This document shows positions 57,036-64,000 of a DNA stretch of 64,000 nt, piece after piece. The notes beneath the pieces are model-generated. The model was given only the letters and a program-made list of their open reading frames with translations, had not been told where the DNA came from and did not search any database. The translations under genes and the position numbers were made by a program. The stretch comes from Alphaproteobacteria bacterium (GTDB taxonomy: Bacteria; Pseudomonadota; Alphaproteobacteria; CALKHQ01): contig JAWKYB010000002.1 in the NCBI GenBank assembly GCA_041396705.1, positions 124,001 through 188,000 of the forward strand, given 5' to 3'. How positions within the stretch are numbered: position 1 is the stretch's first letter; each line of letters begins with the position of its first letter.

Positions 57036-57851
57036 TCAGATCACCCAGCCGCCGTCGACCGCCAGGTCCTGGCCGGTGATCTGGCGGGCCTTGTCGGAGG
57101 CGAGAAACACCACGGCGTGCGCGACGTCCGCGGCCGCGGAGACGCGGCGCAGGGCGTAGTCCTCGGCATGCCGTGCCCTGGCCGCGTCGACGCCGATGCC
57201 GAGCCTTGCCGCCATGTCGGCGCAGACCTTCTCGAACCGCGGGCCCTCCACCATGCCGGGGCAGACGCTGTTGACGTTGACGTTGCAGGGCCCTGCCTCC
57301 AGCGCGAAGCTCTTGGTCAGGCCGCGCAGGCCCCATTTCGAGGCGCTGTAGGACAGCCGACCCGCCCGGCCGCGCAGCCCGAAGGTGCCGCCGATGTTGA
57401 CGATCTTGCCGTAGCGCCGGGCCATCATGCCCGGCAGCACCGCACGCATGGTCAGGAAGCAGCCCTTCATGTTGAGGTCGATGATCCGGTCCCACTCCTC
57501 CGGCGTGGTCTCGACGCCTGACTTGCCGATCGGGCCGGTGCCGCCGGCGACGTTGACCAGGATGTCGATCGGGCCCAGCGCGGCCTCGGCGGCCGCAACG
57601 GCGGCGTCGACCTGGACGGGATCGGTGACATCGCAGCGGTGGACCGAGGCGCGGCAGCCGAGCGCTCGCACCTGTCCGGCCACCGGTTCGATGGCGCCGA
57701 CGTCGCGACCGGCCAAGGCGAGGTCGGCGCCAGCGTGGGCCAGCGCCAGGGTGATGGCGGCGCCCATGCCCTTGGCCGGGCCGGTGACCAGCGCGATCCG
57801 GCCGGCAAGGTCGTCGCTGGACTTGAAGGCGGGAGGTGGCGTGTCGGTCAT
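57036..57851 (-). CDS. Short-chain dehydrogenase/reductase (tandem copy 2)
   Basis: The 271-residue SDR has cofactor motif VTGPAKGMGAAI, then NVAGGTGP, IGGTFG (in place of the usual catalytic-Ser strand NISS, with Ser nearby in RLSYSASK) and YSASK. ITGQDLAVDGGWVI ends it. It is a paralog of the next SDR (58652), sharing GPAKGMG, NIGGTFG and ITGQDL. Both precede the ring-opening hydrolases in the operon. Confidence 0.9.
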   Translation of the reverse strand: MTDTPPPAFKSSDDLAGRIALVTGPAKGMGAAITLALAHAGADLALAGRDVGAIEPVAGQVRALGCRASVHRCDVTDPVQVDAAVAAAEAALGPIDILVNVAGGTGPIGKSGVETTPEEWDRIIDLNMKGCFLTMRAVLPGMMARRYGKIVNIGGTFGLRGRAGRLSYSASKWGLRGLTKSFALEAGPCNVNVNSVCPGMVEGPRFEKVCADMAARLGIGVDAARARHAEDYALRRVSAAADVAHAVVFLASDKARQITGQDLAVDGGWVI

Positions 57852-57860
57852 CCGTCCCCG

Positions 57861-58652
57861 CTACACGATCGTGCCGCCGTCGACCAGCAGATCCTGGCCG
57901 GTGATGTTGCGCGCGGCGTCGCAGAGCAGGAACAGCACGGCGTTGGCGACGTCGTCGTCGGTGCTCATCCGGCCGAGCGCGCAGGTCGCGCTGAAGCGGG
58001 CATGGATCTGGTCGTAGGTCAGCCCCTCCCGCGCGGCCTGCTCGCCGAGCTGGCGGGTCAGCCGCGGCCCGTCGACCCCGCCGGGCGAGACCATGTTGAC
58101 CCGCACGCCGGCCCCGCCGGCCTCCAGCGCCGCCGACCTGGTGATGCCGCGCAGCGCCCATTTGGTGGCGCCGTACAGCGAGGACGCGCGGGCCCCCTTG
58201 AAGCCGAAGGTGCCGCCGATGTTGACGACGCTGCCGCCGCCGCGTGCGATCAGCCGCGGCAGGATGTGCTTCATCGTCAGCACGCTGCCGAGCACGTTGA
58301 CGTCGAAGACGTCGCGGTAGTCGGCGACGGTGTGCTCCCACAGCATCGCGCCCGACGGACCGGTGGTGCCGGCCACGTTGACCAGGCCCCACAGCCGCGC
58401 GCCATAGGCGGCCTCCGCCGCAGCCATCGCGGCCGCCACGGCCCGCTCGTCGGTGATGTCGGTCGCGGCGAAGACGGCCTGCCGGCCCAGCGCACGTGCC
58501 TCCTCCGCCACCGCCTCGATCGGCGCGATGTCGCGGCCGAGCAGAGCCAGGTCGCCGCCGGCCCGGGCGATGGCCAGGGTTATCGCACGGCCCATGCCCT
58601 TGGCCGGGCCGGTCACCGCCACCGCGCGGCCGGCGAGACTCAGCGGGTCCAC
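57861..58652 (-). CDS. Short-chain dehydrogenase/reductase (tandem copy 1)
   Basis: The 263-residue SDR starts at GTG 58652, overlapping the permease end by 13 bases. Motifs are VTGPAKGMGRAI, NVAGTTGP, NIGGTFGFKG, YGATK and ITGQDLLVDGGTIV. The strand before YxxxK reads NIGGTF in both copies, so the usual catalytic Ser position is Gly, and the true catalytic arrangement may differ. The pair arose by tandem duplication and likely catalyses successive or related oxidations. Confidence 0.88.
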   Translation of the reverse strand: MDPLSLAGRAVAVTGPAKGMGRAITLAIARAGGDLALLGRDIAPIEAVAEEARALGRQAVFAATDITDERAVAAAMAAAEAAYGARLWGLVNVAGTTGPSGAMLWEHTVADYRDVFDVNVLGSVLTMKHILPRLIARGGGSVVNIGGTFGFKGARASSLYGATKWALRGITRSAALEAGGAGVRVNMVSPGGVDGPRLTRQLGEQAAREGLTYDQIHARFSATCALGRMSTDDDVANAVLFLLCDAARNITGQDLLVDGGTIV

Positions 58653-59455
58653 GACAGCACCCGCCGCTCGGCGCCCGCGGTCAGCATGAAGATGGCGAAG
58701 GCCATGACCATGCTGACCACCACGGCGGCCCACAGCAGGGCGAGGTCGCGATAGGACGCCGCCTCCAGGATCATGGTGCCCAGCCCCGGTGCGCCGCTCA
58801 GCCACTCGGCCAGCATGGCCGACAGGATCCCGCTGGCCGAGGCGGCACGCAACCCGGTGAAGATGAACGGCAGCGCATAGGGAAAGCGCACCTTGACGAA
58901 GGTCTGCAGCGGGCTGGCGCCGCAGACGTGCATCAGCTCCAACGCGTTGCGGCGCGCGGCGCGGAAGCCCTTCATCGCATTCACCATGATCGGGAAGAAA
59001 GCGACGATCACCACGACGACGATCGCGGTACCGAGCCCGCGGCCGAAAACCAGGATCAGGATCGGCGCGATGGCGAGTACAGGCGCCGTCCGCAGGCCGA
59101 TCACCAGCGGCAGCACCGCGCGTGTCGCGGTGTCGGAGGCGACGAACAGCGCCGCCAGCGCCAGCGCGACGGCGGTGGCGACCGCCAGGCCGATCGCAGC
59201 GCTGCGCAGCGTATAGGCCAGCGCGTCGCCGATCGCGGCCTGGTTCTCCTTGAAGGCCGCCCAGGCCGCCGCCGGCGTCGGCATGATGAAGTGGGGAATC
59301 TCGAAGCCGACCACGACCAGGTGCCACACCGCCCCGATCGCGGCGACCGTCAGTGCCGCAAAACCCAGGGCCCGTGCCCAGCCGAACAGCCGCGCCTGCC
59401 CCTCGGCCGCCGGCGAGGGCAGCGCCGCGGACGGGTCGGCCGGCACCGCGCTCAC
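58640..59455 (-). CDS. SsuC/TauC/ThiX-type ABC permease 2
   Basis: The 271-residue inner-membrane protein has about six helices and a coupling loop (ALELMHVCGASPLQTFVKV). GTG 59455 overlaps the upstream permease stop (GTGA). With the next permease it forms the membrane part of an NMT1/THI5-type importer. Confidence 0.9.
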   Translation of the reverse strand: MSAVPADPSAALPSPAAEGQARLFGWARALGFAALTVAAIGAVWHLVVVGFEIPHFIMPTPAAAWAAFKENQAAIGDALAYTLRSAAIGLAVATAVALALAALFVASDTATRAVLPLVIGLRTAPVLAIAPILILVFGRGLGTAIVVVVIVAFFPIMVNAMKGFRAARRNALELMHVCGASPLQTFVKVRFPYALPFIFTGLRAASASGILSAMLAEWLSGAPGLGTMILEAASYRDLALLWAAVVVSMVMAFAIFMLTAGAERRVLSWTR

Positions 59456-60282
59456 GCCGGCCCCGCGGCGCCGATGCGCCCGCCGGTGTCCCATGTCACC
59501 ACCAGCCGCTCGACCAACGCGACCAGGCCGTAGCCGATCATCGCCAGCGCACAGACCGCGACGATGGTCAGCCAGACCAGGGGTACGTCGAACGAGAACA
59601 GCGCATAGACCATCATGATGCCGAGCCCCTGCTCGGCATTGACCCATTCGGCGATCAGCGCGCCGAGCACCGCCAGCGGCGCCGCGATCTTCATCGCGGC
59701 GAACAGGTAGGGCAGCGCCGACGGCAGCGCCAGCATGCGCAGCCGCTGCCAGCGGCTGGCCGACAGCACGTGGAACAGCTCGCTGCGATTCCGGTCGACG
59801 GCGGAAAGGCCCTGCACTGCGCCGACCAACAGCGGAAACAGCGAGGCGATCGCGGCGATGACGATGCGCGAGCCGACACCGTTGCCGAGCCAGACCATCA
59901 GGATCGGCGTCAACGCGATCAGCGGGATCGAATCCACCACCACGCCGAAGGTCAGCACCGGCTTGCGCGCCCGGCGCCAGCTCGTCGCCAGCCCGGCCAG
60001 CAGCAGCGCCAGCGCCAGCGCGATGCCATAGCCGGCGAGCGCCGACAGCACGGTCGGCGTCATGTGGAAGAACAGGTCGTCGGCGCTGGCGTCGAACGCG
60101 CCGGCGATCTCGCTCGGCGACGGCACGGTCACCGGCAGCCAGTCCAGCCGCTTCGCCGCCTCCATCGCACCGGCGACCAGCGCCAGGATCGCAAGGGGCA
60201 GGCCCACGCCGATGGCGAGGCTGCGTCCGTTGCGCGCTACGAAGCCGACCCGCGGCCGGGCGACCGCGGCGTCAGCCGGCAC
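59452..60282 (-). CDS. SsuC/TauC/ThiX-type ABC permease 1
   Basis: The 276-residue inner-membrane protein has six helices and the coupling loop RSELFHVLSASRWQRLRML. GTG 60282 overlaps the ATPase stop by 11 bases and is preferred over the longer Arg-rich start at 60321. It pairs with the permease at 58640, to which it is only distantly similar. Confidence 0.88.
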   Translation of the reverse strand: MPADAAVARPRVGFVARNGRSLAIGVGLPLAILALVAGAMEAAKRLDWLPVTVPSPSEIAGAFDASADDLFFHMTPTVLSALAGYGIALALALLLAGLATSWRRARKPVLTFGVVVDSIPLIALTPILMVWLGNGVGSRIVIAAIASLFPLLVGAVQGLSAVDRNRSELFHVLSASRWQRLRMLALPSALPYLFAAMKIAAPLAVLGALIAEWVNAEQGLGIMMVYALFSFDVPLVWLTIVAVCALAMIGYGLVALVERLVVTWDTGGRIGAAGPA

Positions 60283-61087
60283 GGCGCACGCCCTCGGCCA
60301 CCGCCGGCGACGGCTGCTCACGCGCGAACTCGTCGCCGAACAGCGCCTCGCGCACGCGGTTCTGCAGCGCGTCGAAGGCCGGTTCGCGCATCAGCGACAG
60401 CCGCCGCGGCCGCGGCAGGTCGATGGCGACGCTGCCGGCAAGCCGGCCCGGGTCGGCCGCCAGCACGTGCACGCGGTCGGCCATGAACACCGCCTCGGCG
60501 ATGGTGTGGGTGACCAGCACCGCGGTGGTGCCGGTCTGCTGCCAGATGCGCAGCAGCTCCAGGTTCATGCGCTGGCGGGTGATCTCGTCCAGCGCACCGA
60601 ACGGCTCGTCGAGCAGCAGCACCTTGGGGTTGAGCGCCAGCGCACGCGCGATCGAGACCCGCTGCTGCATGCCGCCGGAGAGCTGCGCCGGCCGCGCCCG
60701 CTCGAAGCCGGCCAGGCCGACCAGCTCGATCAGCGCCTCCGGCTCCGGCATGCCGGGGCTGCGGCCGCCGACGATCTCCTGCGGCAGCCGCACATTCTCC
60801 AGCACACTGCGCCAGGGCAGCAGGGTGGCATCCTGGAACACGAAGCCGATCTCGTGGCGCCGACGCGCCTCGACCGGCGGCCGGCCGCCGATGGTGATGG
60901 CGCCATCGTCCGGCTGCAACACGTCGGCGATCAGCCGCAGCATGGTCGACTTGCCGCAGCCGGACGGGCCGATCAACGCCGTGAAGCCGCCCTCCTCCAG
61001 CGTCAGCGAAACCGCGGACAGCGCCGTCATCTCGCGGCGGTCGATCCTGAACCGCTTCGTCACCGCGCGCAGGACGATGGTCGACAC
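60272..61087 (-). CDS. SsuB/TauB/ThiZ-type ABC ATPase
   Basis: The 271-residue protein has Walker A GPSGCGKST (40-48), FQDATLLPWRSV (Q-loop typical of nitrate/sulfonate/taurine ATPases), LSGGMQQR at 136, Walker B LLLDEPFGALD and LVTHTIAEAVF. GTG 61087 lies 3 bases after the deaminase stop. It energises the two permeases downstream. Confidence 0.93.
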   Translation of the reverse strand: MSTIVLRAVTKRFRIDRREMTALSAVSLTLEEGGFTALIGPSGCGKSTMLRLIADVLQPDDGAITIGGRPPVEARRRHEIGFVFQDATLLPWRSVLENVRLPQEIVGGRSPGMPEPEALIELVGLAGFERARPAQLSGGMQQRVSIARALALNPKVLLLDEPFGALDEITRQRMNLELLRIWQQTGTTAVLVTHTIAEAVFMADRVHVLAADPGRLAGSVAIDLPRPRRLSLMREPAFDALQNRVREALFGDEFAREQPSPAVAEGVRRAG

Positions 61088-61090
61088 CGC

Positions 61091-62572
61091 TCAGGTCCCG
61101 GCCGGGAACGGCTCGCGATGGCAGCCGCAGCGATAGTAGTCGGCCACCGCCGCCTCGATCCGCCGCATCGCCTCGGCATCGGGTGTGGCGGCCCAGGCGG
61201 CGCGAGCCTGCTCGGTCAGCGCGGCAATCAGCGCCGGCAGGTCGACGCTGACGCAGCGCCCGCCGTCCACCACCAGCCGGCCGGCGACGACCAGCTTGTC
61301 GAGATGGCGCTTGGTCATCCGGGTCAGCAGCAGGTCGAGCGGCGCGGCGGCGTCCGGCAGCAGGTCGTCGCCCATCGCGTCCAGGTCCAGCAGCATCATG
61401 TCGGCCGCCGCGCCCGGCTCCAGCGCGCCGCCGCCGTCGTCCACCACGGTGCGCCGCCCGTCCACGCAGGCCGCCCGGAACAGCCGCGCCGGCGAAAGCC
61501 GGTCGTCGACGCCGAGTCCGCGATGGTGCTGCCAGACCAGCCGGATCTCGCGCAGCATGTCCTCGTCGTCGTCGAACGCCATGCCGTCCAGCCCGATCCC
61601 GAACGGCAGGCCGGCGTTGAGGAACCGCGCCACCGGCGCCGGACCCGAGCGCAGCCTGAGGTTCGACGAGGTGTTGACCGAGACGGTCACGCCGCGCTCG
61701 GCCAGCAGGGCGCATTCCGCCTCGTCGAGCCAGACGCCGTGGGCCACCGTCAGCCGCGGCGACAACAGCCCGATCGCGTCGAGCCGCCGGATCAGGCCGC
61801 CCGGGTAGTTGGCGTCGGCCCATTCGCGCTGGTGCCGCGTCTCGAACAGGTGCATGTGCACCCGGCGCCCGGTGCGCGCCGAGGCGTCGGCGATCTTCTC
61901 CAGGGTCGCGTCGCTGACCCACTGCGGGCCGATCGGGCAATATTGCACCCGGAACAGCGGATGCTCGAACGCTGCGATCGCGTCGACCGCCGCAAGCTGG
62001 TCCTCGATCGGCTGCCAGCGGCTCGCCCGCTTCTCCATCACCGCACGCTCGGCCGCCGGCAGCTTGGCGAACAGCGGCGCCGGATCGCCGTAGACCACGC
62101 TGTTGCGGTCGGAGATCGGCGAGGCGAAAGCAACGCGCACGCCGACGTCGCGCGCGGCGCGCGACACCGCCTCTGCCTCGCGCACCAGCCCTTCCGGATC
62201 CTGGGTGTTGTGACAGTGATTGGCCGCGCAGACCCCGCCCTCGGCCATCCGCCCGAAGGCGACGATGGCGCGAAGATAGGGATCGACGCGCGGCTCGCGG
62301 CCGAGCGCGTTGAGCCAGACCTCCAGCGCGTCGTCCTTCGCGCCGAACGCCAGGCAGCGCATGCCGCGGCCGTGGTCGTGTGCGTCGGTCGGCGCCGGAA
62401 GCGCGGCCAGCCGGCCGGCGCCCGACGGCAGCGACGATGGCGCCGCCGCAGCGACGGCGGCGATCCGCCCGTCGACGATGTCGATGCGGCACGGACCGCC
62501 GGCCGCCGCCTCGCCCGGCCGGGCGAGAAGGTGGCCGGCATGGACCGTGGCGACCTGCTGGACGTCAGCCAT
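61091..62572 (-). CDS. AtzA/TrzN/cytosine-deaminase-like amidohydrolase
   Basis: The 493-residue protein has a mononuclear metal site: H65 and H67 (PTDAHDHGRG), His in VHMHLFET, His in TVAHGVWLDE and Asp in GIGLDGMAFDDDED. The GLDGxxxDDDxD form is typical of chlorohydrolase/deaminase-type subtype III enzymes, which release ammonia or chloride from N-heterocycles such as cytosine, guanine or s-triazines. It lies between the binding protein and ATPase of the importer, so it probably acts on the imported compound. Confidence 0.9.
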   Translation of the reverse strand: MADVQQVATVHAGHLLARPGEAAAGGPCRIDIVDGRIAAVAAAAPSSLPSGAGRLAALPAPTDAHDHGRGMRCLAFGAKDDALEVWLNALGREPRVDPYLRAIVAFGRMAEGGVCAANHCHNTQDPEGLVREAEAVSRAARDVGVRVAFASPISDRNSVVYGDPAPLFAKLPAAERAVMEKRASRWQPIEDQLAAVDAIAAFEHPLFRVQYCPIGPQWVSDATLEKIADASARTGRRVHMHLFETRHQREWADANYPGGLIRRLDAIGLLSPRLTVAHGVWLDEAECALLAERGVTVSVNTSSNLRLRSGPAPVARFLNAGLPFGIGLDGMAFDDDEDMLREIRLVWQHHRGLGVDDRLSPARLFRAACVDGRRTVVDDGGGALEPGAAADMMLLDLDAMGDDLLPDAAAPLDLLLTRMTKRHLDKLVVAGRLVVDGGRCVSVDLPALIAALTEQARAAWAATPDAEAMRRIEAAVADYYRCGCHREPFPAGT

Positions 62573-62608
62573 CGCTCCCCCCTGGTCCGGCGGCCCGTTC
62601 GCGGCGGG

Positions 62609-63664
62609 TCACAGCGCGGCGTGCGCCTCGGCGATCAGCGCCTGGGTCACCACTTCCTCGACCTTGACCGCGCCCGCCTCCATCTCGCCGGCGGCAACCG
62701 AGAACTCCATGCCCTTGGCGAAAACGCCCGGGTCGACCCACAGCAGCCCGTGCTCGGCTGCGTCGCCGACCGGCACGAAGTCGGCCATCAGCAGGCTTTC
62801 CGCGGTCTGCGCCTCCAGGTCCAGACCGCGCTGGCCGTATTTCTCGACCATCAGCACGGCCATCTCCTCCGGGTGGTCCAGATGCCATTGCCAACCCTTG
62901 ATCTCGGCCCGCAGCCATCGGACCAGAAGCTCGCTCTGCGTGTCCAGCGTCTCGTCGGTGGCGAACAGCACGCCGGCATAGCCCGGCACGCCGAGGTCGT
63001 TCATGTAGGCGATGTGGATGTCGATGCCCCGGGTCTTCAACATCACGCCCTGGTTGGTCGCCCAGCCGTAGTAGCCGTCGACCTGGCCGGCGGCGAGGAT
63101 GCCGGGGTCGGTACCGACCGGGACGTAGTTCACCGTCGCCGGATCGATGCCCGCGGCCAGCAGCAGCGCGTCGACCTGCGGGCGCGTGCCGTTCGGCATG
63201 GCGATGGTCTTGCCCGGAAAATCGGCCAGCGATGCGATCGGGTTCTCGGCCAGGCTCATGATCGCACCCGGAGCCTTCTGCATGATGGCGGCGAAGGCCT
63301 TCACCGGGATGTCGTTGATGCGCGACCGGATCACGCCGTCGACGTCGCTGTCGGACGTCATCGCCTGGCCGGTGGCGACCGCGGCGGTGGTGTCGGTACC
63401 CGGGCCGCCGGCTTCGAACGTCGCCTCGATGCCTTCCTCGGCGAAATAGCCCTGCTCGATGGCGGCGAAATGCCCGCCGAACTGGATCGACTTGATCCAG
63501 CCGAGCTGATGGACGACGGAATCGGCAGCCATCGCGCGGCGCATGCCGCCGGTCAGCGCGGCCGGCGCCAGGAAAACGCCAGACAGCGCCGCCGAAGCGC
63601 TGAGCAGGCGGCGGCGGCTGGTCAGGATGGCGGGCGCGGCAACGCCGGCGCGGATCGTGGTCAT
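62609..63664 (-). CDS. Tat-exported NMT1/THI5-like binding protein
   Basis: The 351-residue precursor has a twin-arginine signal (LTSRRRLLSASAALSG, cleavage near RAMA-ADS). The mature NMT1-type fold shows LGWIKSIQFGGHFAAIEQGY, AGGPGTDTTAAVATGQA and GYYGWATNQGVML. Family members bind thiamine-pyrimidine precursors, taurine, nitrate and pyrimidines; the GWIKS(I/V)QF.G start is typical of the pyrimidine/THI5 branch. ATG 63664 follows GGGGAGGTCCGACC. It is the first gene of the operon running to 53051. Confidence 0.9.
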   Translation of the reverse strand: MTTIRAGVAAPAILTSRRRLLSASAALSGVFLAPAALTGGMRRAMAADSVVHQLGWIKSIQFGGHFAAIEQGYFAEEGIEATFEAGGPGTDTTAAVATGQAMTSDSDVDGVIRSRINDIPVKAFAAIMQKAPGAIMSLAENPIASLADFPGKTIAMPNGTRPQVDALLLAAGIDPATVNYVPVGTDPGILAAGQVDGYYGWATNQGVMLKTRGIDIHIAYMNDLGVPGYAGVLFATDETLDTQSELLVRWLRAEIKGWQWHLDHPEEMAVLMVEKYGQRGLDLEAQTAESLLMADFVPVGDAAEHGLLWVDPGVFAKGMEFSVAAGEMEAGAVKVEEVVTQALIAEAHAAL

Positions 63665-63665
63665 G

Positions 63666-63692
63666 GTCGGACCTCCCCTTTTGCGGTCCGAC
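63666..63692 (-). promoter_or_regulatory. Small inverted repeat over the ribosome-binding site of the NMT1-like gene
   Basis: GTCGGACC (63666-63673) and GGTCCGAC (63685-63692) are perfect 8-base arms with an 11-base loop. On the minus-strand transcript one arm overlaps the GGGGAGGT ribosome site and the other lies just upstream, so the hairpin could hide the site. It may equally be a regulator's operator. The 242-base gap (63665-63906) contains no other recognisable element. Confidence 0.4.
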
Positions 63693-63906
63693 GACAGCAG
63701 CAAGGCCTATGCCACGCCGCGCAACGCCCCCCGCATGCCCATGAATGCCGCGCGCAGGCGGCACGACTGCCCGCCGATTGTGCACTGCGGCAGCGGCTGC
63801 GCATTGCAGCGGCAGCAAAGCGGCGGTGCAGCACCAGGCACGCCATGGCACGGCTGTTGCTCCGGCCGCTGCAGATGCGGGATCGCCGGCGCCGGGAGGC
63901 GGCTTG

Positions 63907-64000
63907 ATGGGCAAACACAGCATCGGCATGCGCTATGTCGAGGCGAACGGGCTGCGCCAGCTGGTGCGGTTCGCCGGCCATCCGGATGCGCCGACGGTGC
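63907..64000 (+). CDS. Start of a probable alpha/beta hydrolase (truncated by window end)
   Basis: Only 31 codons are present from ATG 63907. The sequence (MRYVEANGLRQLVRFAGH then PDAPTV) resembles the first strand-turn-strand of alpha/beta hydrolases just before the HG oxyanion motif. The catalytic residues lie outside the window. It is divergent from the NMT1-like operon. Confidence 0.45.
   Translation, partial: MGKHSIGMRYVEANGLRQLVRFAGHPDAPTV

Noticed and set aside
63665..63906. TPP or other riboswitch upstream of the NMT1/THI5-like gene
   Set aside because: The conserved thi-box core was looked for on the minus strand and not found; only a short inverted repeat over the ribosome site is present.
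60062..63907. A long rightward open frame opposite the NMT1-type operon
   Set aside because: Translation is repetitive His/Gln/Arg-rich shadow sequence; six well-defined genes lie on the other strand.

Overview
The window is very GC-rich, densely coded bacterial DNA. Its content is dominated by ABC importers of the ribose, maltose, spermidine, branched-chain amino acid/urea and NMT1/THI5 types, with many short-chain dehydrogenases (SDRs), Gfo/Idh/MocA oxidoreductases and Tat-exported binding proteins. This style fits a metabolically versatile alphaproteobacterium, possibly of the Rhodospirillales or Geminicoccales type. That placement is inferred from gene content only. No rRNA, tRNA, insertion sequence, phage gene or CRISPR array was seen.

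Layout. (1) 1-3894: the tail of a DUF2083-type regulator, a stand-alone receiver protein, a small membrane protein and an SLC5 transporter/histidine kinase fusion of the CbrA type. (2) 3988-17492: three tandem paralogous exported proteins (Sel1-like repeats, then a transglutaminase-like fold whose catalytic Cys position is Ser), followed by a 1754-residue exported protein with pre-peptidase C-terminal-like repeats and two VWA domains. Two of the three paralogs carry an apparent one-base frameshift near the N-terminus. (3) 17503-27448: a leftward sugar-acid operon (exported sugar-binding protein, RbsA-type ATPase, two permease domains probably on one polypeptide, SDR, lambda-crystallin/L-gulonate 3-dehydrogenase-like enzyme, BKACE, SMP-30 lactonase, GNAT), with a divergent GntR/FCD regulator. 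(4) 27451-36821: a sugar locus controlled by a ROK regulator (MalK/MalF/MalG-type importer, NagB-like deaminase, glycerol-1-phosphate-dehydrogenase-like enzyme, Gfo/Idh/MocA, SDR). (5) 36846-40785: a PotABCD-like importer.

(6) 40940-53041 is the most coherent and interesting block: an N,N-dimethylformamide/short-amide module. A rightward operon encodes a Tat-exported binding protein, two LivG/LivF-type ATPases, two LivH/LivM-type permeases and both subunits of N,N-dimethylformamidase (small and large). The LivM-type permease carries an extra C-terminal cytoplasmic domain homologous to the dimethylformamidase small subunit encoded next to it, so importer and hydrolase appear physically linked by gene fusion. 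One ATPase has lost its LSGGQ signature. Divergently transcribed are a NarL-type response regulator, a soluble PAS-hybrid kinase and a binding protein of the same family with no signal peptide, which together look like an intracellular amide-sensing circuit.

(7) 53051-63664: a long leftward operon with an NMT1/THI5-type importer and several ring-opening or deaminating hydrolases (dihydropyrimidinase/allantoinase-like, AtzA/TrzN-like deaminase, amidohydrolase-2, DUF3830), an oxidoreductase and two tandem SDRs. It probably breaks down an N-heterocycle or similar compound. An inverted pair of interspersed palindromic repeats sits inside it. (8) 63907-64000: the start of a probable alpha/beta hydrolase.

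Several genes (3988, 6735, 22664-23768, 26758) need a one- or two-base correction to read through. Either the assembly has residual indels or these genes are really broken. Each case is listed separately.
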